This document shows positions 45,778-54,408 of a stretch of 64,000 nucleotides of DNA, in pieces. The notes under the pieces are model-generated. The model did no database searches, had not been told where the DNA came from, and saw only the letters and a program-made list of their open reading frames with translations. Within the stretch, counting starts at the first letter, position 1. Every line of letters begins with the position of its first letter. The stretch is from Bradyrhizobium betae. GTDB lineage: Bacteria; Pseudomonadota; Alphaproteobacteria; Rhizobiales; Xanthobacteraceae. A program made the translations under genes and the position numbers. The stretch covers positions 1,488,001 through 1,552,000 of the forward strand of contig NZ_CP044543.1 in assembly GCF_008932115.1 (NCBI RefSeq), in the 5' to 3' direction.

Positions 45778-46200
45778 CTATTTCCCCACCACCCTCGCCG
45801 CTTCCAGCAGCCGCTCGCTTGCGCTCGCCGTCGCCAGCACCGTGCCGTCTTCCGCCATCAGCCGGGCTTCGACGAACGCGATGGTCTTGCCGAGCTGCGT
45901 CACCTTCGCCTCGCCGATAATCGGGCCGGGTTTTGCGGGGCTGAGAAAATTCACGGTCATGCTGATGGTGGTGGTGTAGAGCCGGCCCTCGCTCATCACC
46001 AGCACCGCCGGCCCCATCGTATCGTCGAGCATGGCCGAGAGCATGCCGCCCTGGATGAAGCCGGCGGGGTTGCAGAACTCCGGCTCGCCCTCGAAGGCGA
46101 GCCTGATCCAGCCTTCCTCAGGACGGGCATCGAGCAGGCGCCATCCGAGCAATTCGGCGCAAGATGGCTTACGAAAATTGTCGAGCGCGGTCTTGACCAT
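45778..46200 (-). CDS. PaaI-type hotdog-fold thioesterase
   Basis: A 140-residue acyl-CoA thioesterase of the PaaI/YdiI hotdog family. The signature is FCNPAGFIQGGMLSAMLDDTMGP, where the Asp acts in hydrolysis and the Gly-Gly turn holds the thioester, followed by TTTISMTVNFLSPAKPGPI. The start at 46200 has GGGAGG upstream. The substrate CoA ester is unknown. It lies 70 bases downstream of mutY on the same strand. Confidence 0.9.
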   Translation of the reverse strand: MVKTALDNFRKPSCAELLGWRLLDARPEEGWIRLAFEGEPEFCNPAGFIQGGMLSAMLDDTMGPAVLVMSEGRLYTTTISMTVNFLSPAKPGPIIGEAKVTQLGKTIAFVEARLMAEDGTVLATASASERLLEAARVVGK

Positions 46201-46270
46201 GGGGCTGTCTCCCTCCCATACGCGATAGCGTAGTCCTGCTGCCAACGTGCTGTCAGGAGGATGGGTCCGA

Positions 46271-47371
46271 TCAAAGGTCCAGCGCGTGCGCGATCACCTT
46301 GCGCATGACGTTCGGCAGCGCTTCGCCGGCAAGGGTCGCGACCGGCACCCAGCGCATGCCCGCGGGTGCCCGGGTGCGGGCCTCGGCCTTCGCCGTGTAG
46401 ACCACCAGCTCCAGCGGAAAATGCGTGAAGACGTGGGTGACGACGCCCACCTTGCGCTGCCAGCGCGACAGCCCTTTCAACGCCGGCGCCTGCTGTTTCG
46501 CTGTTGCATCCTCTTGTCCGGCGAGCCAGTCCGAGCCTGGCACTTCCGTCATGCCGCCGAGCAGGCCCTTTTCGGGACGGGATCGAACCAGCAGCTCGTC
46601 ACCGCGCGTGACGACAAAGGCCGCGCCCCGTCGCAGCGTCCCGCTCTTCTTCGGCGCCTTGCGCGGAAAGCTCTCCTGGGTGCCCTGCGCACGCGCGGTA
46701 CAATCCTCGTTCAGTGGGCACAGCGAGCAGGCCGGCTTCTTCGGCGTGCAGATCGACGAACCCAGATCCATCAGCGCCTGCGCGCTGTCGCCGGCGCGAG
46801 AGTTGGCGAGCAGCGTCGCCGCCAATTGCTGGATCAGTGGTTTTGCCTGCGGGAGTTCTTCTTCGACGGCAAAGAGCCGCGACACCACGCGCTCGATATT
46901 GCCGTCGACCGGCATGGTGTGACGATCGAACGCGATCGCCGCAATCGCCGCGGCCGTATAAGGCCCGATCCCCGGCAACGCGCGCAGGCCCTCCTCGGTG
47001 TCGGGAAACACGCCGCCATGGTCGCGCGTCACTGCGACCGCACAGGCGTAGAGATTTCGCGCACGCGAGTAGTAGCCGAGCCCGGCCCACATCCGCAGCA
47101 CGTCGTCCTGCGACGCCCGCCCCAGCGCGGTGACCTCGGGCCAGCGCGCGACGAATTTCTCGAAATAGGGGCCGACCGCCTTCACGGTGGTCTGCTGGAG
47201 CATGATCTCCGACAACCAGACGCGGTAAGGGTCCGACGTCTCGCCGGGAGCGGCCCGCCACGGCAATCGGCGGCGGTGGCGGTCGTACCATTGGAGCAGT
47301 GCGATCGGGCGCGACGAGATCTCCGCCTGACCGGGTTCCGATTTCGCCTTCAGCGCGGATTTGTGGCTCAT
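46271..47371 (-). CDS. mutY: Adenine DNA glycosylase MutY
   Basis: A 366-residue base-excision enzyme that removes adenine mispaired with 8-oxoguanine. The catalytic Glu is Glu55 in VWLSEIMLQQT and the Asp is Asp156 in VDGNIERV; the helix-hairpin-helix is LPGIGPYTAAAI at 132-143. The 4Fe-4S loop has Cys208, Cys215, Cys218 and Cys224 (C-x6-C-x2-C-x5-C). The C-terminal domain (from about 245) is the NUDIX-like 8-oxoG reader. I start it at 47371 (MSHKSALKAK); 47 open codons upstream lack similarity. It diverges from dciA. Confidence 0.96.
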   Translation of the reverse strand: MSHKSALKAKSEPGQAEISSRPIALLQWYDRHRRRLPWRAAPGETSDPYRVWLSEIMLQQTTVKAVGPYFEKFVARWPEVTALGRASQDDVLRMWAGLGYYSRARNLYACAVAVTRDHGGVFPDTEEGLRALPGIGPYTAAAIAAIAFDRHTMPVDGNIERVVSRLFAVEEELPQAKPLIQQLAATLLANSRAGDSAQALMDLGSSICTPKKPACSLCPLNEDCTARAQGTQESFPRKAPKKSGTLRRGAAFVVTRGDELLVRSRPEKGLLGGMTEVPGSDWLAGQEDATAKQQAPALKGLSRWQRKVGVVTHVFTHFPLELVVYTAKAEARTRAPAGMRWVPVATLAGEALPNVMRKVIAHALDL

Positions 47372-47493
47372 GCTCACACTGTAGCGATGTCGCTCCGATC
47401 TCTCCACGTCAGGCCCGCGCTCGTCCCTGGCATCCACGTCTTTCTTCACGACGAGGAGCCTGTGGGTCGCGCCCCGAAGTGCTATAAGGGTCC

Positions 47494-47985
47494 ATGTCCA
47501 GATTCCCTCCAAGGCCCGGCCCCATCAGCGCCAAGCCGCTGGCGACCCTGCTCAACGATGTCTTTGCCGAGGCCTACGCCAAGCAGGGCTTTGCCTCGCG
47601 CGAGCTGGTGACGCGGTGGGCGCAGATTGCCGGGCCGGAGATCGCGGCCCATGCCGAGCCGCTCAAAATGCAATGGCCGCGGCCGGTCGAGGGCCAGCCG
47701 CAGGAACCGGCGACGCTGGTGCTGCGGGTCGAAGGGCCGATGGCGCTGGAGATCCAGCACTCGGCCGACGTGATCCTGGAGCGGGTCAACCGCTTCTTCG
47801 GCTGGAGCGCGGTCGGCAAGCTGGCCTTCCGCCAAGCCCCCTTGTCGCGGCCCCGGGCCCGGAAGCGCCCTGGCCCGCCGGACCCCAAGGCGGTCGCCAA
47901 GGTGGCGGAGAGCCTGGGCGACATCGAAGATGAAGAACTGAAGACGGCGCTGGCCCGGCTCGGGGCCGCTATCAAGCGAAATTGA
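47494..47985 (+). CDS. DciA-like (DUF721) protein
   Basis: A 163-residue protein of the DUF721 family, which includes DciA, the ancestral loader or operator of the replicative helicase DnaB. The conserved part is roughly residues 15-105, with LATLLNDVFAEAYAKQGFAS, WAQIAGPEIAAHAEPLKM and LVLRVEGPMALEIQHSADVI. Residues 115-163 are basic and then acidic and probably flexible. The helicase role is known for DciA in other bacteria and is inferred here. It lies 127 bases upstream of a DsbA-like gene and a smc gene on the same strand. Confidence 0.85.
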   Translation: MSRFPPRPGPISAKPLATLLNDVFAEAYAKQGFASRELVTRWAQIAGPEIAAHAEPLKMQWPRPVEGQPQEPATLVLRVEGPMALEIQHSADVILERVNRFFGWSAVGKLAFRQAPLSRPRARKRPGPPDPKAVAKVAESLGDIEDEELKTALARLGAAIKRN

Positions 47986-48112
47986 GCCTCATTTTGCGGT
48001 CAATCTGGACCTGTCCTTGCGGCGCGCCATTGCCACAAACCACGTTTCAAGCTAGCGACAGGCCGCCTGAACTGGAACTTCGGGCGAGACCACGCCAATC
48101 CGGGAGCCGACC

Positions 48113-48769
48113 TTGATCATCACCCGCCGCGCCTTCAACACGATGCTGTCGCTGACCGGGCTTGCCGCGCTCGCCGGGCTGTCCCCCCTGGGCTTGATCT
48201 CCGATGCGATGGCGCAGGCCGCTGGCGACGTCGCCAAGCCCGTGTCGCTGCCCGACATGATGCTCGGGTCGAAGGACGCCGCCGTCACCATCACCGAATT
48301 CGCCTCGATGACCTGCCCGCACTGCGCGGCGTTCAACGAGCAGGTGTTCCCCAAGATCAAGTCGGAATACATCGACACCGGCAAGGTGCGTTACATCTTC
48401 CGCGAGTTCCCGCTCGACATCAAAGCCGCCGCCGGCTCGATGCTGTCGCGCTGCATCGCCAAGGACGACGCGCCGAAATACTTCGCCGTCACCGACATGC
48501 TGTTCCGCCAGCAGAACGACTGGGTGTTGAAGAACACCACCGAGACCCTGACCCGGATCGGCAAGCAGGCCGGCCTCACCCAGAGCCAGGTCGAGGCCTG
48601 CCTGAAGGACCAGGCGCTGCTCGACAAGATCGCCGCCGACCAGAAATATGCGAGCGACGTTCTGAAGGTGGATTCGACGCCGACCTTCTTCATCAACGGC
48701 GAGAAGATCAAGGGCGAGACCTCGTTCGAGGAATTCGCCAAGAAGATCAATCCGCTGCTGAAGAGCTGA
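48113..48769 (+). CDS. DsbA-like thiol-disulfide protein
   Basis: A 218-residue exported thioredoxin-fold protein. Residues 1-36 form a signal peptide with an Arg-Arg pair (ITRRAFNTMLSLTGLAALAG), possibly for the Tat route. The redox site is Cys68-Pro-His-Cys71 in EFASMTCPHCAAFNEQVFP, and STPTFFINGEKIKG holds the cis-Pro. It probably makes or isomerises disulfides in the periplasm. The start is the TTG at 48113 with GGGAG eight bases upstream; starting at Met11 would lose the Arg-Arg region. smc follows after 217 bases on the same strand. Confidence 0.9.
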   Translation: MIITRRAFNTMLSLTGLAALAGLSPLGLISDAMAQAAGDVAKPVSLPDMMLGSKDAAVTITEFASMTCPHCAAFNEQVFPKIKSEYIDTGKVRYIFREFPLDIKAAAGSMLSRCIAKDDAPKYFAVTDMLFRQQNDWVLKNTTETLTRIGKQAGLTQSQVEACLKDQALLDKIAADQKYASDVLKVDSTPTFFINGEKIKGETSFEEFAKKINPLLKS

Positions 48770-48986
48770 TTCGCTCGTCAAGATCCTGATTCGCATCTCG
48801 AAAGCCGTATCTTTCCCGTCATAAATCCCTTGGGAAAAGCGGCTTTCGCCGGTTGCCCTCGCAACGCACCGCGGCCATTGTCCAGCCGCATGAGGCGCCT
48901 CGCGCGACTCGCCCGGATAGCGACATTGCCTTCCATGGTATTGTCCCGGCAGGGGGATTCGCGCCTGCCAACAGAGATGCGTGCTT

Positions 48987-51900
48987 ATGAAAATCACCCG
49001 CCTGCGCCTTCACGGCTTCAAGTCCTTCGTTGAAGCCACGGACTTCGTCATCGAGCCCGGCCTGACCGGCGTGGTCGGCCCCAACGGCTGCGGCAAGTCG
49101 AATCTCGTCGAAGCGCTGCGCTGGGCGATGGGCGAAACCTCGTACAAGTCGCTGCGTGCCGCCGACATGGACGCGGTGATCTTCGCAGGCTCCGGCAACC
49201 GTCCGGCGCGCAACCACGCCGAAGTGACGATGACGATCGACAATTCCGATCGCACCGCGCCGGCGGCGATGAACGACAGCCAGCTTCTGGAAATCTCTCG
49301 CCGCATCGAGCGCGAGGCCGGCTCGGTCTATCGCATCAACGGCCGCGACGTGCGCGCCCGCGACGTGCAGATCCTGTTCGCCGACGCCGCCACCGGCGCG
49401 CGCTCGCCCGCCCTGGTCCACCAGGGCAAGATCGGCGAGATCATCCAGGCCAAGCCCGAGCAGCGCCGCCGCGTGCTGGAAGACGCCGCCGGCGTCGCCG
49501 GCCTGCACGCCCGCCGCCACGAGGCCGAGTTGCGGCTCAAGGCCGCCGAAACCAACCTCACCCGCGTCGAGGACGTGATCGGCCAGCTCGCGGGGCAAAT
49601 GGAAGGCCTGAAGAAGCAGGCCCGCCAGGCCGTGCGCTATCGCGAGGTCGCGGCCAAGGTCCGCAAGGCCGAAGCAACCCTGTTCCACCTGCGCTGGATC
49701 GGCGCCCATGCCGACGTCAGCGAATCCGGCCAGACCCATGATCTCGCCGTGCGCGAGATGGCCGAGCGCACCCACCACCAGGCCGAGGCGGCCCGCATCC
49801 AGGCCATCCGCGCCACCGAGATGCCGGCGCTGCGCGATGCCGAGGCGCGCGCCGCGGCCGGGCTGCAGCGCCTGACCAATGCCCGCGAGCTGCTCGACCG
49901 CGAGGAAGAGCGCGCCAAGGAACGCGTGGCCGAGCTCGAGCGCCGCCTGGCGCAGTTCGAAGGCGACATTTCCCGTGCTCAGCAACAAACCATGGACGCC
50001 GACGTCGCGCTGCAGCGGCTCGACGCCGAAGACGCCGAGTTGAAGGAAGAGATCAAGTCGCGCGTCGAGAAGCGTTCCGGCGTCGACGAGCGCGTCGCGG
50101 AAGCCGAGGCAACGCTGACCGAAACCGAGCAGCAGTTCGCCGAGCTCACCACCGCGCTCGCCGACCTCACCGCCAAGCGCAACCAGCTCGAAGCCAATGT
50201 CCGCACCCACCGCGACAAGCTCGCCCGGCTCGACCAGGAAATCACGAACGTCGCGGCCGAGGAGCAGAAGCTCGCCGAGGAGACCGGAGGCTTCGGCGCT
50301 CTCGACGAGCTGACCGCGACGGTCGAAAACGCGGAGCAGACGCTGGCGGCTTCGGAGGCCGCCGCGCAGGCGAGCGAAGCCGCCCACGTCGCCGCCCGCC
50401 AGACCCTGGAATCCTCGCGCTCGCCGCTCGTCGAAGCCGACAAGCGCGTGCAGCGGCTCGAGACCGAGGCGCGCACGATCTCCAAGATCGTCAACGGCGA
50501 GACCAAGAATTTGTGGCCGCCGATCATCGACGGCATCACTGTCGACAAGGGTTTCGAGAAGGCGATCGGCGCCGCGCTCGGCGACGATCTCGACGCACCC
50601 GTCGATCCGTCGGCGCCGATGCGCTGGACCAATGCCGGTGTCACCGAGGGTGATCCGGAGCTGCCCGAGGGCGTCGTACCGCTCGCCAACCATGTGCAGG
50701 CACCGACCGAGCTGGCCCGCCGTCTGGCGCAGATCGGCGTGGTGCCGCGCGAGCGCGGGGCCGAGCTGATCTCGCAGCTCAAGACCGGCCAGCGGCTGGT
50801 CTCGCCAGAGGGCGACGTCTGGCGCTGGGACGGCTTTGTCGCAGCCGCTCACGCCCCGACCGGCGCGGCACGGCGGCTTGCCGAGCGCGCCCGCCTCGTC
50901 GACATCGAGAACGAGCTTGAGCAGGCCCGCATCGACGCGCAGATCAAGCGTCAGGCGCTGGAGAATGCCGAAGCCGAACTGCAGATGGCCGCCAGCACCG
51001 AAGGCGCCTCGCGTGAGGCCTGGCGCGCCGCGCAGCGCGAGCTGAACGTCGCGCGCGAGCGCCATGCCACCGCCGAGCGCGAGATCAGCCGTCACGCCGC
51101 ACGCAAGGCGACGCTGTCGGAAGCGCACAGTCGCCTTGCCGCCGACCGCGCCGAAGCCGAAGCCGCCTACGAATACGCCGAGGCCGGCATCACCGAGCTG
51201 CCGTCGAGCGAGGACACCGAGACCCGCCTCGCCGCCGTCCGCAGCGACATCGAAGGCCACCGCCGCATGGCCGCCCAGGTCCGCGCCGAGGCGCAGGCGC
51301 TGGCGCGCGAGGCCGAGCTTGCCGACCGCCGCGTGCAGGCGATCCTCGCCGAGCGCACCGAATGGGCGAACCGCAAGGAGAGCGCGGCCTCTCACATCGA
51401 CACCATCCAGGCTCGTATTGCCGAACTCACGATCGAGCGTAGCGATCTCGAAAACGCGCCGCAGGTGTTTGCCGAGAAGCGCAGCGCGCTGATCACCGAG
51501 ATCGAATACGCCGAGAACGACCGCCGTATGGCGGCCGACGCGCTCGCCACCGCGGAAGCCGCGATGGCGGAGACCGATCGCGTCGCCAAGCTGACGCTGG
51601 AAGCACTCTCCAGCTCGCGCGAGGCCACCGCCCGCGCCGAGGAGCGCATGGAAGGCGCGCGGCGCCGGCTCGAGGACATCGAGCGCGAGATCCGCGACAT
51701 GCTCGAAGTCGAGCCGCAGGCCGTCGCTGGCCTCGCCGAGATCGAGCCCGGCGCGGAGCTGCCGCCGCTGCACGACATCGAGGAAGACCTCGAAAAGATG
51801 CGCCGCGACCGCGAGCGCCTTGGCGCGGTGAACCTGCGCGCCGAGGAAGAGCTGCGCGAGGTCGAGACCCAGCACACGAGTCTGGTTACCGAGCGCGACG

Positions 51901-52451
51901 ACCTCGTCGAAGCCATCAAGCGGCTGCGCCAGGGCATCCAGAGCCTCAACAAGGAAGCGCGCGAGCGGCTGTTGACCTCGTTCGAGGTCGTCAACAACCA
52001 CTTCAAGCGCCTGTTCGTCGAGCTGTTCGGCGGCGGCGAGGCGGCGCTGCACCTGATCGAGAGCGACGATCCGCTGGAAGCCGGCCTCGAGATCATCGCC
52101 AAGCCGCCGGGCAAGAAGCCGCAGACACTGTCGCTGCTGTCGGGCGGCGAGCAGGCACTGACCGCGATGGCGCTGATCTTCGCGGTGTTCCTCACCAACC
52201 CGTCGCCGATCTGCGTGCTGGACGAAGTCGACGCGCCGCTCGACGACCACAACGTCGAACGGTACTGCAACCTGCTGCACGAGATGACCAGCTCGACCGA
52301 CACCCGCTTCATCATCATCACGCACAACCCGATCACGATGGCGCGGATGAACCGGCTGTTCGGCGTCACCATGGCCGAGCGCGGCGTCTCGCAGCTCGTG
52401 TCGGTGAGCCTGTCAGAGGCGGTGGACATTCTCGACCAGAACGTGGCGTGA
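48987..52451 (+). CDS. smc: Chromosome segregation ATPase SMC
   Basis: A 1154-residue SMC protein that organises and segregates the chromosome. Walker A is GPNGCGKSN at 31-39 after KITRLRLHGFKSFVEATDF. Long coiled coils run from about 165 to 490 and 650 to 990, with a hinge in between (about 500-645, IDGITVDKGFEKAIGAALGD). The C-terminal head carries the signature LSLLSGGEQALTAMALIFAV and Walker B PICVLDEVDAPLDD. The start at 48987 is the ATG before KITRLRL. Its kleisin partners ScpA and ScpB are not in this window. Confidence 0.97.
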   Translation: MKITRLRLHGFKSFVEATDFVIEPGLTGVVGPNGCGKSNLVEALRWAMGETSYKSLRAADMDAVIFAGSGNRPARNHAEVTMTIDNSDRTAPAAMNDSQLLEISRRIEREAGSVYRINGRDVRARDVQILFADAATGARSPALVHQGKIGEIIQAKPEQRRRVLEDAAGVAGLHARRHEAELRLKAAETNLTRVEDVIGQLAGQMEGLKKQARQAVRYREVAAKVRKAEATLFHLRWIGAHADVSESGQTHDLAVREMAERTHHQAEAARIQAIRATEMPALRDAEARAAAGLQRLTNARELLDREEERAKERVAELERRLAQFEGDISRAQQQTMDADVALQRLDAEDAELKEEIKSRVEKRSGVDERVAEAEATLTETEQQFAELTTALADLTAKRNQLEANVRTHRDKLARLDQEITNVAAEEQKLAEETGGFGALDELTATVENAEQTLAASEAAAQASEAAHVAARQTLESSRSPLVEADKRVQRLETEARTISKIVNGETKNLWPPIIDGITVDKGFEKAIGAALGDDLDAPVDPSAPMRWTNAGVTEGDPELPEGVVPLANHVQAPTELARRLAQIGVVPRERGAELISQLKTGQRLVSPEGDVWRWDGFVAAAHAPTGAARRLAERARLVDIENELEQARIDAQIKRQALENAEAELQMAASTEGASREAWRAAQRELNVARERHATAEREISRHAARKATLSEAHSRLAADRAEAEAAYEYAEAGITELPSSEDTETRLAAVRSDIEGHRRMAAQVRAEAQALAREAELADRRVQAILAERTEWANRKESAASHIDTIQARIAELTIERSDLENAPQVFAEKRSALITEIEYAENDRRMAADALATAEAAMAETDRVAKLTLEALSSSREATARAEERMEGARRRLEDIEREIRDMLEVEPQAVAGLAEIEPGAELPPLHDIEEDLEKMRRDRERLGAVNLRAEEELREVETQHTSLVTERDDLVEAIKRLRQGIQSLNKEARERLLTSFEVVNNHFKRLFVELFGGGEAALHLIESDDPLEAGLEIIAKPPGKKPQTLSLLSGGEQALTAMALIFAVFLTNPSPICVLDEVDAPLDDHNVERYCNLLHEMTSSTDTRFIIITHNPITMARMNRLFGVTMAERGVSQLVSVSLSEAVDILDQNVA

Positions 52452-52478
52452 GATCTCGGTCGCGCCACACCCATTGAC

Positions 52479-52578
52479 GTCATCATCCGCGAAAGCGGAT
52501 GATCCAGTACGCCGCGCCCTCTCGGCTTTGACGGCACTGTCTCGGAGTACTGGATGCCCCGCCTTCGCGGGGCATGAC
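52479..52578. repeat. Intergenic palindrome, family G
   Basis: A composite inverted repeat: GTCATCATCCGCGAAAGCGG at the left, CCCCGCCTTCGCGGGGCATGAC at the right, with inner GATCCAGTAC and GTACTGGATG arms that are exact complements. It lies between smc and the Rsm22-like gene, both on the plus strand. Confidence 0.8.
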
Positions 52579-52583
52579 CACGA

Positions 52584-53564
52584 ATGATGATTGCTCCCAC
52601 ACTTCCACCTGAACTGAAAGCCGCCCTCGACGGCAAGCTCCAGGGCTTTTCGCGCACGGATGCCGCGCAGCGCTCGCAGAAGATTTCGACCACTTACCGG
52701 GCTGGCGGCGGCTCCGGCACGATCAAGTCGGACGCCGATGCACTCGCCTACGCGCTGGCGCGGATGCCGGCGACCTACGCGGCGGTGGCCGCAAGCCTCA
52801 ATGCACTGACCGAGATTGCACCGGACCTTGCCCCGGAAACACTGCTCGACGTCGGCGCAGGCCCCGGCACGGCAAGCTGGGCTGCCGCTGAGGCCTTTCC
52901 GTCGCTGCAAGATTTCACCCTGCTCGATGCCAATGCCACGCTCAGCCGACTCGCGCTCGAACTGGTGCGCGACAGTACGCGCCTCGCCGACTGCCGCTAC
53001 TTGCCGGGCGACGCCGGCGGCAACCTCGCCGAGGCCTCGCAAGCCGATCTGGTCGTTGCGAGCTACGTCATCGGCGAGCTCAGCGAGGCCGGCCAGCGCA
53101 AGCTCGCAGAAGCCATGTGGGCCAAGGCACGCCATGCGCTGGTCGTGATCGAGCCCGGCACACCCGCCGGCACCGCCCGCATTCTCGCTCTGCGCCAACA
53201 GCTGATCGCCGCGGGCGCCCACGTCGCTGCGCCGTGCCCGCACGAAAAGCCCTGCCCGCTCACGGCGCCCGACTGGTGCCATTTCAGCCAGCGCCTGCCG
53301 CGCTCCCAGGCCCACCGCCAGATCAAGGGCGCCGACGTGCCGTTCGAGGACGAACGCTTCATCTACGTCGCCCTGACCCGTGCAGCGCCTGCGAGCCGCG
53401 CCTCGCGCGTGCTGGCGCCGCCGGATCTCGGCAAGGCCGAGATCACGGCCAAGCTCTGCACCGAACACGGCGTTGAGCTCAGCAGGATTCCGCGACGCGG
53501 CAAGGCCGCCTATGCCAGCGCCCGCCGGTGGCGCTGGGGCGATGCCGTCATTGCCGAAAGTTAA
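52584..53564 (+). CDS. Rsm22-like ribosomal methyltransferase family protein
   Basis: A 326-residue protein of the Rsm22/METTL17 family, known in mitochondria as a factor for small-subunit assembly. The SAM motif is LLDVGAGPGTASWAAAEAF at 87-105. Cys218, Cys224, Cys232 and Cys292 (CPHEKPC, DWCHFSQR, KLCTEHG) have nearly the spacing of the four 4Fe-4S ligands reported for METTL17, so a cluster is likely. The start is at 52584 or at the next ATG, 52587. No direct operon partner. Methyltransferase activity on rRNA in bacteria is not established. Confidence 0.9.
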   Translation: MMIAPTLPPELKAALDGKLQGFSRTDAAQRSQKISTTYRAGGGSGTIKSDADALAYALARMPATYAAVAASLNALTEIAPDLAPETLLDVGAGPGTASWAAAEAFPSLQDFTLLDANATLSRLALELVRDSTRLADCRYLPGDAGGNLAEASQADLVVASYVIGELSEAGQRKLAEAMWAKARHALVVIEPGTPAGTARILALRQQLIAAGAHVAAPCPHEKPCPLTAPDWCHFSQRLPRSQAHRQIKGADVPFEDERFIYVALTRAAPASRASRVLAPPDLGKAEITAKLCTEHGVELSRIPRRGKAAYASARRWRWGDAVIAES

Positions 53565-53702
53565 CCTCGCTCGGCGCTATAGCCTTGAACTCGGATGGCT
53601 CCCGGGCCGACCAAATCTGACCTCTCCTCCGCGCCGGGGCTCTCGCTCCGCGCCAATTTGGTCTAGGCTGCGCCCGCCTTCTTCCCCCTTCAGGAGTTCT
53701 CC

Positions 53703-54263
53703 ATGTCGACCGGCTGGATCGTTCTCGGCGTCATCGTCGTTCTCGTGTTCCTGGCGTTCAGCGCCTACAACCGCCTGGTGGCGCTGGGCCAGCGCGTGAG
53801 CCAGGCCTTTGCCGATATCGACGTGCAGCTCAAGCAGCGTCACGACCTGATCCCGAATCTGGTCGAGACCGTGAAGGGTTATGCCTCGCATGAGCGCGGC
53901 ACGCTCGACGACGTCATCAAGGCGCGCAATTCGGCGATGTCGGCGCAGGGCCCGGCGCAGGTCTCCGCCGCCGAGAACCAGCTCTCCGGCGCGCTCGGCC
54001 GGCTGATCGCGCTGTCGGAGGCCTATCCCGACCTCAAGGCCAACGCCAATTTCCAGCAGCTCGCATCCGAGCTCTCCGACCTCGAGAACAAGATCGCGGC
54101 GAGCCGCCGCTTCTTCAACAGCGCGGTCCAGGAGTACAACACCGGCATCCAGCAGATGCCTGCCGCGTTGTTCGCCGGCATGTTCGGCTTCACCAAGAAG
54201 GACTTCTTCGATCTCGGCGCCAGCCGCACCGAGGTCGAGGCGACGCCGCAGGTGAAGTTCTGA
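53703..54263 (+). CDS. LemA family protein
   Basis: A 186-residue LemA protein. Residues 4-21 (GWIVLGVIVVLVFLAFSAYN) are an N-terminal membrane helix; the rest is a helical bundle exposed to the periplasm or outside, with RHDLIPNLVETVKGYASHE and FNSAVQEYNTGIQQMPA, the family signature. Function is unknown, but LemA genes very often sit next to HtpX/M48 proteases, as here, 145 bases upstream of one. The ATG at 53703 is preceded by a weak AGGAG. Confidence 0.93.
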   Translation: MSTGWIVLGVIVVLVFLAFSAYNRLVALGQRVSQAFADIDVQLKQRHDLIPNLVETVKGYASHERGTLDDVIKARNSAMSAQGPAQVSAAENQLSGALGRLIALSEAYPDLKANANFQQLASELSDLENKIAASRRFFNSAVQEYNTGIQQMPAALFAGMFGFTKKDFFDLGASRTEVEATPQVKF

Positions 54264-54290
54264 TTGCTGCGTGAGCGACCTCTCACCTTC

Positions 54291-54388
54291 GTCATTCCGG
54301 GGCGCGTCGAAGACGCGAACCGGGAAGCTCGACCGAGACACTAAGCTCTGGATTCCGGGTTCAGGCCTGCGGCCTGCCCCGGAATGAC
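54291..54388. repeat. Intergenic palindromic repeat, family A copy 4
   Basis: Begins GTCATTCCGGGGCGCGTCG and ends CTGCCCCGGAATGAC, with inner CCGGGAAGC and GGATTCCGGG arms. It lies between lemA and the M48 protease gene, which share a strand, so it is transcribed if the two form one operon. Confidence 0.85.
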
Positions 54389-54408
54389 GGGAGCTAACGG
54401 AAGCAGCC

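Noticed and set aside
48819..52325. Open frame of 1168 codons on the minus strand
   Set aside because: It is the exact opposite strand of smc. The heptad-like codon pattern of smc keeps the reverse frame open; the translation shows only repetitive Leu/Gly/Asp/Arg.
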